From positions 16,398,890 to 16,462,889 of the forward strand of contig CM051004.1 of assembly GCA_027704905.1 (NCBI GenBank): a stretch of DNA of 64,000 nt. Reading direction: 5' to 3'. A model generated the notes under the pieces. The model was not told the origin of the DNA, searched no databases, and was given only the letters and a program-made list of their open reading frames with translations. Positions 44,429 through 64,000 of the stretch are shown here, in pieces; the first letter of the stretch is position 1; every line of letters starts with the position of its first letter. The position numbers and the translations under genes are program-made. Source of the stretch: Muraenolepis orangiensis (taxonomy: Eukaryota > Chordata > Actinopteri > Gadiformes > Muraenolepididae).

Positions 44429-46192
44429 AGAAAGGTTCTGAAGGTGTTTGGTGTCAATCCATGTTTTGTTAAAGTGTTTTTTTTTCCTCAGGTAACTGCA
44501 CTGACAATAGAGCAAAGCAGCATGGCCCTGCCAAACAAATATAATAACCGACCACTAATGCAATCAAGTGATGTAATGGATACTTTTGTCATTCAATGTG
44601 TCTGATTGTACACATCCCATCCGATTGATTTGAAACCTTTACAGACACTTTTTTACAGTGTGCTACTGCTGGCAGAGTTTGTGTTCACCAATTACACGCT
44701 TACAGATCCTAGTGAAAAGCCCTGCGTCTGGGTTCCTGAAATAACTACCTTGGATGGGGTAATATAGTTCACAGGCGGCTTCACTGAGGCTCATGACAGT
44801 TCCAGGACAGGGAGGGACTTTTAAAATAAAAGAAGTGTGAACGGCAGAAGGTCGGTTTTTGTGTTAAAATTAGACTGCGGTTTGAAGTTTGAGAACCCCA
44901 GAACACTTTTATTCTACCAACATCTCTTTTCAAGGACATCTTTTTGTAGTTTACCAAGTACTGTTTTACTTTTACATGAGTTGTTTTCTCAAATGGAAAT
45001 TTAACTAAATCAAAATCTGGAGGGTTGAATCCTCTTTATTGGTCATACATGTACACACACAGTGAAATTAGTTTCTCTGCATTTAACCCATCCTATTAGG
45101 AGCAATGGGCAGCTATTTTTATATACAGTGCCCGGGGAGCAGTGTTGGGGTCTCGTTTCTTGCTCAAGGGCACCTCGGCAGTTCCCAGGTGTTTCGGCGA
45201 CTTGAACCTGCGACCCGAGTCCCGATTAACTGAGCTACTGCCGCTTACTTGAGTAACTCTTTATAGGAGTAATTGTACTTTTACTTGGGTATAGATGTTC
45301 AGTACTCTACCCACCTTTGCACACAACACAATTTCAGAGGAAGTTTATTTGTCTATTGCAGATCAGGTTATGGGAGCGATTGCACATTTTTGCAGGAGGT
45401 CGGCGATCATGTAACATTCTCTATAAATAAATGTTCAAGTTTAGATGTTTGGTAGGGACAATTAACTTGTTTCCTGACATTGAGGTGGACCTCTGTCTCC
45501 AGTGTCCCTGCTAACCGCTACACCAAGGGCCTACATCTGCTGTAGCCTATAGTGGACCATTCCACTTCCTGATAGGCGTCTCACTTCCCCACTAAAAATG
45601 TCAAACCACTTCAGGTCTTTTCCATCTCCATTCACTAATACAGTTTGGCATTATTGCCACACACTAACATGATTAGGCCTACATTTAATTAGCCAGCCTC
45701 GTATTGTTGTAAAACAATATATCACTACAGTATGTCTGTAAAAATGAGGTAGGCCTCTGCTGTGATGAGATAAATAATGATAATTGATAGACAGGGCCAT
45801 GCACAGACACTTGAGGGCACCCCCATGTGCACATACCTGAGATAGAAAGGTTGAGGGTTTGCCACTAACAATATATTTTCTATCGATTATTTAATTTGTG
45901 TTCATTAATGTAAACGATTACTTTTCATCCCAAACAATTAATTAACAGATGACTGAGGGCAACGTATAAAGATGTGTCAAAACCTTTCTTGTAAGTTATG
46001 GTTATCGACTACTCGCTGCTGTAACATGGACTTGGAGAGATACCAGGACAGTATATAATCCAGTCTGCTCCACGCATGTTTGTGTTTGTATACAGTGACT
46101 GAGGGAATTGGGGTTATGAGCGGTTCTTAAAACGCAGTGCAGTTTTTTGTATCACGACCAGAGTGGGCGCTAAAGTGCAGAGTTAGCTTATG
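44429..46192. other. il23r 3' region and intergenic
   Basis: The il23r stop at 44426-44428 is followed by an AATAAA at about 44827, a plausible polyadenylation signal. A dispersed teleost repeat (TCCTCTTTATTGGTCATACA... GGGGAGCAGTGTTGGGGTCT) occupies about 45013-45240. I see no further gene. Confidence 0.5.
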
Positions 46193-47203
46193 CAGCTTTA
46201 AAGGGAGCCCTGCATGTTTCAACAACCTACCTTTAATATGTGGACAATTTAGTGCTGAACCCAAATCCGTTGAAAAAAATGGCAAAACAATTATCGTTTT
46301 TTGGTAAATTGGAAAAGGGTAGGAGCTATTTGACGCTTCGAAATTCGCGCCATTACAAAGATGTACACTGCATTCTGGGTTGATGACGTTTCACGGTTGC
46401 TCACATAAGAGGCCTGGTTACTTTTGGTTGTTTTGAGTGAGCAAGAAAGAGAAATAGCCATCTACTAATACTACTAATGGTCTGGACGATTGATCCGCTT
46501 TAGTGAATCGTCATCAACTTCGTTTTCTCTTGAGTTCTGTTTTACAACAAGAACAACAATGCAGGGTATAATATATACTTATAATATCTTACTTATATCT
46601 TAATATCTAGATGACGCTTGATCTTTAGGTTTCTTGGTTATGGAGTTAGAATAAACATTGAGTGACTCTGGCGTTTTCTCGCACGCGCTTCGCTGGACTT
46701 TTGATAACTTTGTTCTGCTTTAAGAGAGAATATAGTCGGTATAGCATCGATCTTCAGCTTTCTTTTGAATCTAGAAGCTCCACGAGTTCTCTCTGTAGAT
46801 CTACTCCGCTGTCAAAAGAGTCTGGAGTGAAATGGCGAGAACACAATCGTGGATCTTTCGGCAAACTGGTTCGACCAACTGCGTGTTCCTCTTTTCTCTT
46901 GTCTTTATCCCTTGGAAAACTGATGTCTGAGTTCTTATTTCCTTTTGACTGGACACTACAGTCGTATGCTACACAGTGAGGCATTTTTTTTAAGCGTGAA
47001 TTTAAATGTATAATTCTGGTAATTTGAAAAGAAACGTATGGAGCTGTAACCAGGCCTTGGCGAGCAACCGTGAAACATCATCAACCCAGAATGCAATGCA
47101 CATCTTTGTAATGTCGACCCCCGCGAATTTCGAAGCGTCAAATAGCTCCTACTCTTTTACCGAAAAACTAAAATAGAAACATGCGGGGTTGACTTTAAAG
47201 GCT
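46193..47203 (-). mobile_element. THAP-domain DNA transposon with long terminal inverted repeats
   Basis: The left arm (CTTTAAAGGGAGCCCTGCAT..., with GTAGGAGCTATTTGACGCTT and CATTCTGGGTTGATGA) is matched by an inverted right arm ending at about 47203, about 200 bp each with indels. Between them the minus strand encodes a THAP domain (46754-46984). Probably a P-element-like non-autonomous copy, since only the DNA-binding domain is present. No clear 8-bp target duplication was found. Confidence 0.7.
46754..46984 (-). CDS. THAP zinc-finger domain fragment
   Basis: Encodes MPHCVAYDCSVQ, ISFPRDKDKR and KDPRLCSRHFTPDSFDSG. C-x4-C, the FP motif and C-x2-H are all in place for a THAP C2CH DNA-binding domain. 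76 codons, then a stop, with no transposase core. Part of the element at 46193-47203. Confidence 0.75.
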   Translation of the reverse strand: MPHCVAYDCSVQSKGNKNSDISFPRDKDKRKEEHAVGRTSLPKDPRLCSRHFTPDSFDSGVDLQRELVELLDSKES

Positions 47204-47339
47204 ACTACCCCCGTGTCTAGGGGAGGGCCACTCTAGTGTTGACATGAGCCTATCAATGACGGGAGCAGTGACTGTATTTTATAAATAAATGTTTTTTATC
47301 ATAATATAATAAAATACAAACAAATAAAAATATAGATAG

Positions 47340-47620
47340 ATAGCTAGATAGACGGTCTGACAGACAGACAGACAGACAGACAGGTAGATATATATAATTA
47401 GATAGACAGACAGACAGACAGATAGATATAGATGGCTAAAATGGAAATGAGTGATGGTAAAGCTTATCCTTCGTTATTACCATATAATATGTATATATAT
47501 ATCTATATAGATATATAGATATATATATATATATATAGATATATCTATATCTATATATCTATATAGATATAGATAGATATATATCTATATATAGATATAG
47601 ATATATATACCATCATATTC
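47340..47620. repeat. GACA/GATA and TATA/GATATA simple repeats
   Basis: (GACA)n and (GATA)n at 47340-47440, then a self-complementary TATATC/GATATA tract at 47487-47612. Confidence 0.85.
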
Positions 47621-47997
47621 GTGCGATAGTTTATAACCATATTACTCACGTAACATAGGCCTGATCAAAAGCTGATGTAATGTTTTATTTGACACAGTCA
47701 CAACGGAAAGCCCAAGCTTCTTATTCTTTTTTTTTTATGTAGTTCTCAGTAGTATATCTTGAGAGCCACTGAAAACCACTAAAACCAACAGGCGGCTCGG
47801 TGCCGAACGGGAAGTCCCAAGTGATCGAAGCGAGGCCCTGGACTCCCCGGACCCTCCCCTGCTCCCCCGGGTCCTAAGTACCAACCAAGTATTAGACATC
47901 GTTACATACAGAGCTCGACGTGCCAAATCAACACCGTGTGTCGTTCGCCCGCTTGACAGACAGACAGATAGAGAGCACCATAGGAAGGACATGGAGT

Positions 47998-47998
47998 G

Positions 47999-48039
<41 letters not shown>

Positions 48040-48062
48040 ATAATAATAATAATAATATTATT
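47998..48062. repeat. (ATT)n / (AAT)n hairpin microsatellite
   Basis: (ATT)n is followed at once by (AAT)n, forming a self-complementary pair just upstream of il12rb2. Confidence 0.85.
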
Positions 48063-48263
48063 ATATCAATGTAAAGTCGTGTGCCTATATTCTGGGTGAT
48101 TTTACAGATATCTTAAATGCTGTTCAGGTGTACAATTCTAGATCGGGTTTTTTAAGCTATGGCACCCACAGGCTAAACCTAAATAACAACTACTTTGTGT
48201 TCACTTGGTCAACTACTGTTCGTCAACTTGCTGATGCAGTCATTGAGAAACGGCTGAAGCGGA

Positions 48264-56975
<8,712 letters not shown>

Positions 56976-58953
56976 AGAATAAGGATATAAATCTGTAAAA
57001 ACAATTAACAATCTTTCAATGTAGGCATGGGCACAATAAGAGGACAGGTGGGACTTTCTCTCAGACTAACAAATGTCCCCTTCGCAAGCATTTTGGTTAT
57101 AATTATATTTTATATATTAAGGTAAGGTTTTGTTGCAAAAATTAAAAACGGAATAACTTGAGAAAGGCTAGCTTTATCTGCACCTATAGAACAGGAATCT
57201 AGAGGGTGTGCTGTATCTTGTTAATTCATTTTCCCTTAGATTAAAGACGGGTAATTGTTTTGGAGCTACACCTTTTGTTAATTGGTTTATGCCGACCTGT
57301 CACATATGCAAGTAAATCATTTGAGCATACAAACAGGCAAGAAGATATTGGTGCAATTGCTGAGCGGTTGCAAACTACTAGGTATGTACAGATCTTTGAC
57401 TACAAATAATTTCAATTATGTATCAACAGCAGTACTTTGGTAGCAAGCTCCTGTACAGTTCAAGGCGCAGTCGTTAAATTCTCTCATAATATATGTATAC
57501 GTCCAATAGATGTAGTGCATATTTTGTTATGCTTAAGAGATCTTGATTAGAAATCACACCTACCACCAAGCTGTGTGGCTAGACAAACCAACATACACCC
57601 GGTCACCCAAGTCATTTTGTGTAATTCTTTGAATTAAAAAACGCTGTAAGTCTGTTAAGTTTGTTTATGGTTGCACTACCAACATAATATAGATTAGGCA
57701 CAAATGACAATGTAAGCAAAATGAATCGATCATCTTTATTTACCAACAGAGGCCTAAATAGCAGGGCTGGTGTTCACACAACCGGTAGCGTAGAGCCCTC
57801 GGCTGTTCATGAGAATGGACAGCTATTTCTTTCAGAGCGATTATGCAGTGGTGTCACTGTGGAGGTTAAGGAGTCAAGGAAAAAGAACGATGCGCATAGA
57901 CTGAGAACACTGACCCCGGGGTCACATCCATGTCACTGGAGTGCGTAAACTGTAAGTGAAGAGGCGGGTTCGAGGGTTTCCCCCCCCCCCCAGAGGAATT
58001 ACGGCAGCCATCTCAATTGTGTATACCTCTCGTTCTCGTCTTTCGATTAAATCAAAAACACCCCAAGGCGTTCAAATTTCTAAGCTTATGATCAGTGCAG
58101 ACGAAAAACGACAACGGTAGAAGCTTTTTCACAATGAACCGCGCTGCAATTCGCAGTCATGTCAAGGTCATGACATTTCACCTGAAAATTAATTCAGTCG
58201 ATGTCAAATGAGGCTTAAGTGACTACTTTGACTACGTGGGGGGGGGGGGAAAGAGGAATAGTGTAGACCAAATGAAGGTTTGCTTCCTAGAACAAGGATG
58301 TTCTAGGAAGGTTTTTCTTGGGCGCACATTCTGAAATTGTTTCTCCCAGTCAGATTTCTTATGAAAATACTTAAGAGATTCACAGGCCTAGCAACCTAGA
58401 ATGGCCTTTGAAAAATATAAACAACCCTCCCATGTTGTAAAAGAAAAGTCCTTGAAATCTCAGCAAGTGAAGTGAGGCAGTAACTTTATGGAAAAAAAAT
58501 ACCCAGTGTGGTACAGTTGAGGAGCTTGGGTTCAACACCTGCCGCCAAGCTGGTTTTGGAAGCAATCAAGCAAGCTTGATGGAACACCAAGCCGAAAAGG
58601 ATGCGCTTCTTATATTGGGGAATATTTTAAGCAGCAATTACAGAGTATCCATGAACAATGCATAACCTCTGAAAAAAATACTGTATGAAAACATCCCTGC
58701 TACTTTGTTTCTAAGTACAAAACCTCTACCAGTAATCTGCTCCAGAGTAGCAAGAAGTCCTTTTCTTTTTTCTTTGTTTTTTGTGTTCATTTCTGTTTTT
58801 TCGTCTTTTTTTTTAATTGGTAAAATTCAGTCCTCAAAGTAGAATGCCATCGAGGATGACAGTCTTCTCCATCAATACATTTTGCTGAAGGATCCAGGGA
58901 CATGCTAGCCTCGTAGTGGAGGTGCCTGGGGGCTGCTGTGGGCCCTGGGGCCC
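56976..58953. other. Convergent 3' regions of il12rb2 (+) and serbp1 (-)
   Basis: No further coding sequence recognised. On the plus strand ATTAAA occurs near 57140. On the minus strand an AATAAA (plus-strand TTTATT) lies near 57735. Homopolymer runs of C10 (57982) and G9 (58240) occur. The 3' UTR of serbp1 probably covers part of 58000-58953, but its end is not determined. Confidence 0.4.
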
Positions 58954-61900
58954 TTAGGCCAAAGCCGGGAAGGCCTCTGGGTCGTCCACATTGGGCACAG
59001 ACACGCCACTTGCCTGGGAGGTAAAGAACACGAAAAAAAAAACAAATGAGAAACTGGTGCCGTGATGGACTGGGGCATAGATAAATAAAAACCTATCTCA
59101 GGGGTCAGATGATGACCTCTGAACAGACTCATCGTTTACCTTGTCGCTCCGTCCTCCGCGGGCCGGCCTAGTTGAGGGTCCTTCGCGGCTTTCGCCACGA
59201 CCTTCCCCGCCACGGCCTTCGCCCCGACCTCGGCCCCCTCTGCCACCACGGGGTCCCCCGCGGCCACGGCCCGGACGGCCTAGGTCTCCGAAGTTGATCT
59301 CTAACTGGGAGGTGATGTCATTGGCGGGCTTGCGGTGTTCATCCTCCACCTGACATGGCAACACGGAGATAAAGTTAGATTAAACGGAGATGTGTGCCGG
59401 ACCTTAAAATTAAATTATACAAGGAACAAAACCACAACTTGATGATGGATTACCAATAATACTCTTACTAACCTTTGGGGCTTCATCTGCATCAGCCTCA
59501 TTCAGGGTATCCTTCTCCTGTTGAGAAGCAAAGTGGAGAGAAATTACAAACAAGAACATATTTCCACTACCAAAAGGTAGATTTAGCCAGTACCAAAAGT
59601 TCTACAATGTTGCAACACCTGGCCCACCTCCTCCTTCTTGGACTTATGCAGCACATATCCCTTCTTCCAGTCGGCTCCGTCGTTGGCCTGGCGGATGTTG
59701 AATTCCGCCTTGGCGCGCTCCTTGTCCTGCACGGCCTTCCACTCGTCCAGAGTCATCTCCTTGGGGCTCTCGTCCTTCACCTCCTCTGCCTCGTTCTCCC
59801 TGGAAGGTGAGAGGGAACACCCGTTTAGGTCTCTCGGGTCTCTACAGTGGGGCCGCAGTGGCTCGAGAACGTCACAACGGCACATGATCCGGGTATTGTG
59901 AACGCAGGGCCTTTTGTAACCTACTTGTTCTCAGAATCGGCGGGTGGATGCTCCTCTCCCTCAGGGGTCTCCTCGGTAACATTGGATTGGTCGAGCTCAC
60001 CGCTAAGAGAACGTGATGGTTAGATGTGTCAATGTACACCATAACAATGCATGTACTGTAAAAATGGATGACGATGTTTTATAATGGTCACATGAAAACC
60101 AAAAGTCCAATTACGTCATCTCATCCTTGACTGTTCCCCAGTTGTGAGATCCGCTTCCACCACGCTTCTCCTCACCCTTCAGGCCGCTGAAACAAGATTT
60201 TGCTTTTAGCCTGGCTGCTGCAAATTCAGAACTCCCAATTGGAAATTACCTACAGTCTGTTTAATGGCCTGTAGTGAATAGAGAAATATATACATATACT
60301 GAAATAAATCCCCGGGAAAAGCACTCACGATCGGTCACTGCCGCTGTGTCTGTCAAATTCACGTTTCCCTCTGGCATCAAAGCCATCGCCGCGGCCCATG
60401 CCACGCCCTCTGCCTCCACGGGCACCCCGGGGTCCACCGCGGCCCCTCATTGATCTGTCGCCTATGGGCCTGTGGAGAGGAAGAGGAGATACAAATGAGA
60501 CCACTGCATAATATAATACAGCCAGCACACCTGGATGACAGTCCACATTCACATAGCTTGCTGTGGGTACCCTTGGTACATGTTGGTTAGATTTAGCTTA
60601 AACGGAACTTACCTATCCACCGAGAATTCGCCTCCCTCGGGTTTCTCTCCACCTTCCCCGGCGGGTCTCTCAAAACGCCGTGGGGGCCGCCTTTCTACAG
60701 GTCGTCGGTCTGTGGGGGGACGTCCCTCTCCCAGGCCACCCTGGGGCCGGGGGCCCTCGCCCTCTGGCCTGCGTCCCTGGCCCTCGCCCTCTGGCCTGCG
60801 TCCCTGGCCCTCGCCCTCTGGCCTGCGTCCCATACCCCTCATCCTCGCACCTACAGGAGCACAAAAACAGGATTAGGGTGCCGTCATCCACTAGACAATA
60901 GAGCACAGTAAAACAGACAAGCCAGAGTATGGGGGGCATGTGTAGTTCAAGGCATAACAATACAATTGCTAAACGTTTAAACTGGTTATAAGAATGCGGT
61001 TGTATAATTTAGGCCAAAAGGACACATTTATACAAGTTTAGAAATACCATGAAATAATCCATTTCTACCCGCCTATTCAGACTAGTCCCTCCCATTAGGC
61101 CTTTTCACGTGCTACTAAAATAGACCAATCCGCCAGCTACTACAGCAGCTGAGGCCCCGTAGCAATTGCACCTGTCCCATCACTTCTTCAGCAACCAGAT
61201 ACAGCCAGATTTAAACGGAATACAAAGATAACCAGTGGTCCCGTTACTAGTATGCGAATATTCGGGCAGCAAGTATGTACACCGAAAATGCCGCAAATCA
61301 CCGGCCGAACATAATAGAGTATATTGTACGGGGGATGGATGGGGTGTGGGGGCTGAAAAGGCAACAATGGCCTAAATAAATATCAGCCTAGAATGGCCAA
61401 CAAATGGCCATTCAGAACACGAAACAAAACGTGTATGACCGGTGTTAAAACGAGCCTTTCGGGTTGCGGATGACATCATACCACGAGGGTGTGTGTTGTG
61501 AGCCACTGGGAAGTGGCAGTTTACTATTGCTGCACGCCCCGCACCGCAGCCACGAGGTTTACCCTCGGCGATAATGGCAGCCCTTAATATAAAAATACTC
61601 AACAATATATGTACCAGAAAAAAATTACGGCGATCAAAAACACGTTTTAGCCCCCACATAGTGTCACAATTTTTTTTCCTTTGGTTCACGCACATATCCT
61701 TTGTGCATTAAACGTGGTCTCACGACGTCGAATCCACACGTACTAAAAAAATAAATCGCACAGCCGCCCGTGATACTAGGGTAACATGGCGGGGCTGGGT
61801 GGTGGTGTGAGGTTCAGGTTGGTGGGCCGCAATACACGCATTTGCGAGGCTTACAAGTCGCACAAACACTAGGCCGGAGAGAGAGCGGGGGGGGGGGGGT

Positions 61901-62404
61901 AGGCCAAAAACAAGTTGGCCTGCACGCAGTTTAAGACTCTGGCGTTTTTCAACGTAAACCACACATCGATTATTCGGAGAGTCTGTGTTAAAGAAATGCA
62001 CTTATCCAACTGATGGCGCCGACATGATGTAAAATAGGAACCGCATGGACCTCATGTCACGGGGGGGTTTGGGTGGCTGGTTGATAGCCAGCTGCCGCCT
62101 AGCTGAGCCTAATAGTGTAGATAACTATAATTAAGGATTCAAATTTACCATCTTTCTTGATGGGAGCGGGTGCCTGGGTCTCCTCCTTTTTGTCAGCAAG
62201 GGGAGTCTTTCTGTCTTTCTGTGACTCCTTTTTCTGTGGTTTAGCAGCAGGAGCTACGGGCTTGACGGCGCCAGGAGCAGGAGCCTCCTTCTTCTTGATC
62301 TCCGCCTGCTTCAACAGCTCAAATGGATCCGTCTCATCGTCTAATAGTTGGTCGAACCGATTTGTTATGGCACAGCCAAAACTTTCTTGCATTTGTATGG
62401 GCAT
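58954..62404 (-). CDS. serbp1: SERPINE1 mRNA-binding protein 1
   Basis: RGG-rich RNA-binding protein of the HABP4/SERBP1 family, associated with mRNA and idle ribosomes. Exons in order: 62149-62404, 60613-60850, 60329-60469, 60115-60186, 59925-60002, 59628-59799, 59473-59517, 59140-59349, 58954-59013; total 1272 nt, 423 residues. Start MPIQMQESFGCAITNRFDQL, then DDETDPFELLKQAE and KKESQKDRKTPL. Middle GGEFSVDR and SGSHNWGTVKDEMT, then DQSNVTEETPEGEEH, EMTLDEWKAVQDKERAK and KPANDITSQLEINFGDLGRP. It ends with an RGG-type tract and DDPEAFPALA. All are family hallmarks in the right order. A 9-residue repeat (GRRPEGEGQ) is present three times in exon 2. A GC-rich region surrounds the start at 62400-62550. 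Which teleost copy (a or b) cannot be told here. Confidence 0.95.
60750..60835 (-). repeat. In-frame 27-bp minisatellite in serbp1 exon 2
   Basis: Three near-identical copies of CCTCGCCCTCTGGCCTGCGT plus CCCTGGC (plus strand), encoding GRRPEGEGQ three times. Confidence 0.9.
60851..62148 (-). other. serbp1 intron 1
   Basis: About 1.3 kb, bounded by AAAGATG|GTAAAT and CTCCTGTAG|GTGCGA on the minus strand. A G12 run is at 61888-61900. No further gene or known element recognised. Confidence 0.5.
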
Positions 62405-63787
62405 GATGGCGCCCCTTCAGCAGGATTTTACTCCGATTCTACGAGGCTTGGTGCGAACACTTCGCTGGATGAAGCCACAAGATGGCTAGGAAAAGGACAT
62501 TCTTCTCTTCCGGCGCGATAGACATCCGGGACCTCCGAGGTGGCGCGGGGTGGGGCTTGTAGTTTGTATACTAAATTAAACCAATGAAAACAAGCGGACA
62601 AGCGGAACCCATAGAACGCCATTACCCAGAGTTCCAGTCTTTAATTTGTGTTTTCAACCTTGCAGCTGGAAAACGTGCAGTTTTTAATCATGTGGTCGAT
62701 TTGCCTTAAAGAAGAGGCGGTTAAGAATACCCTACCAGTAGCTCGTATTATTTCCAAAGCTTTAAACATTTTTTTTTAAGTTTTACATTCCACGTTGTAA
62801 TTTGAACGAGACAGCATTTTTGTATTTTATAGATGGGCGACAGGTGTAGTCAATGGAGCTGTAAGAAAAGCACAGAAGACAACAGGTGCTGATGACTTTG
62901 ACAGCCAGGGGTTAACTGAGTGCACTGCTGAGTGGTTATTGTCAAAGGAATTTGATCCATGATCAAAATCAATAAGGCCCCTCAATACATGTATTATTAC
63001 TTGTCTTGGACACATGTCATGCAATATGGTCATTGTAAACAATGGCCATATTGCTGTCTTTATACAGGCAAAACAGTGGGAGTCCCAAGTGTGCCATATG
63101 AATGAATAGTTATGTATGTTATTTAACGTTACATCGCATCACCCCATCTCAAGCACTTACCACCATATTGCACTATCCAAGTGGATATTTTGACCAGAGA
63201 AGTGGTCAATATGGGATGTGGATGTTATTATAGAAAGAAATATATGATATACCAGAGAGAGCGAGAGAGCGCCATACCCCATTAATCCGGGTGCCTAAAC
63301 GACGTGTTTGTGCATGGAAGAGGGTTAACCTTTTAATAGTTGCTTCATTCGTTGAATGTGTAAGCAAAATCCTCAGTGACCACTACGGAAATGCAAAGCA
63401 GCTCAACGACGATCGGGTAGTGGTACACATTTGCTGCACAGCAAGAGGGTGTCAGAGAGAGAGTTTGTTTGGGACTCATGAGCGAATGCAGGTCACAAGA
63501 GGGGGTGATGGTGATAAGGGGGGTGATGGTGATGCTAACGGGTGGGCTCTTAAAGGGCCAATGGATCCAAGAACACAACTACGCAAAAAAAAAAAAAAGG
63601 TAACGCAATCGCTGTAGTCGCCGCACCGATAAGTCGCATTTCAAGCGCACGGACAGGTTGGCTCCTTATCCAATACTTCGGAATTGCAGGAATCCGCTAT
63701 ACAACAACAACAACGACGACTGTCAATTGTCTTACAATATCTACCGAGATACTTTTAAAAGAGCGAGGTAAACTTGCGCATTCAAAG
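62405..63787. other. Intergenic between serbp1 and the right-end gene
   Basis: The first 150 bp are GC-rich and should hold the serbp1 promoter and 5' UTR. The rest is AT-rich with no recognised gene. About 63600-63787 may be the 5' UTR or promoter of the gene starting at 63788. Confidence 0.4.
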
Positions 63788-64000
63788 ATGATGTCTCCAG
63801 TGACTAAAGCAATGGTAGAAGCGTATGCACTTATGATCATGGTAATGGGATCGTTTTTCATCTATTTCTGTGGAATGGTTTGGGCTTTCTGCAACCCAGT
63901 GCTGAGCGGCGGCGAGGAAGACGATTTCAATGTGATGGTGCAGGAGGATGGTGCCAAGAACAATGTGTGGCAAATGGCCCCAGATGATTCTCAGGAGATG
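63788..64000 (+). CDS. Unrecognised single-pass membrane protein, partial (runs off window)
   Basis: Opens MMSPVTKAMVEAYALMIM at 63788 and stays open for 71 codons to the window edge. A hydrophobic segment (about residues 13-37, including VMGSFFIYFCGMVWAFC) is followed by an acidic stretch SGGEEDDFNVMVQEDGAK. No cleavable signal peptide is apparent, so a signal-anchor is likely. The start codon context is AAAGATGATG, and no in-frame upstream extension was checked further. I do not recognise the family. No introns are seen in the visible part. Confidence 0.5.
   Translation, partial: MMSPVTKAMVEAYALMIMVMGSFFIYFCGMVWAFCNPVLSGGEEDDFNVMVQEDGAKNNVWQMAPDDSQEM

Noticed and set aside
59141..60901. 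Plus-strand proline-rich frames opposite serbp1 exons
   Set aside because: Antisense of GC-rich RGG and RRPEGEG coding sequence, while the minus-strand gene is complete.

Overview
The window is eukaryotic and reads as a teleost fish nuclear genome. It has long introns with GT-AG (and two GC-AG) borders, arrays of (GT)n/(CA)n over 100 bp, hAT, CACTA-like, L1, L2-like and LTR elements, and two vertebrate cytokine-receptor genes next to serbp1. The order il23r - il12rb2 - serbp1 (+,+,-) is the order and orientation known from human chromosome 1p31. I cannot name the species. All exon borders below were read by eye from splice consensus and phase, with no transcript evidence.

Layout. 79-4369: a CACTA/EnSpm-like element with matching terminal inverted repeats that carries a decayed SAMD3-like gene on the minus strand. 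4545-18495: the most unusual region, a tandemly amplified multi-exon gene. It opens with a kinase N-lobe-like exon (PKN/PKC type) and continues with many phase 0-0 exons built from a 54-bp/18-residue repeat. Five of these exons also carry a retrotransposon Gag-like domain, each followed by a short 26-27 codon exon. It ends in a lysine-rich terminal exon. Four copies of an interspersed repeat sit inside repeat exons. About 18505-25182: a dead L1 on the minus strand, pierced by two solo LTRs and one hAT element, each with a perfect target-site duplication. 25498-32500: an L2-like fragment, two fold-back elements, and an internally deleted LTR retrotransposon whose 3' LTR is split by another LINE.

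33566-44428: il23r, 16 exons, 942 codons, encoding a signal peptide, Ig domain, five FN3 domains, one membrane segment, Box1 and a tail. Intron 12 holds a hAT element. 46193-47203: a THAP-domain DNA transposon with long inverted repeats. 48264-56975: il12rb2, 15 exons, 821 codons, the same architecture, canonical WSDWS and Box1. 58954-62404: serbp1 on the minus strand, 9 exons, 423 codons. 63788-64000: the start of an unrecognised single-pass membrane protein that runs off the window.

Function. il23r and il12rb2 encode paralogous signalling chains that in vertebrates pair with IL12RB1 for IL-23 and IL-12 and signal through JAK2/TYK2 to STAT3/STAT4. serbp1 encodes a ribosome- and mRNA-binding RGG protein and is a syntenic neighbour, not a pathway partner. 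For all three genes the summed exon lengths are divisible by three and every junction keeps phase, which is the main internal support for the models.
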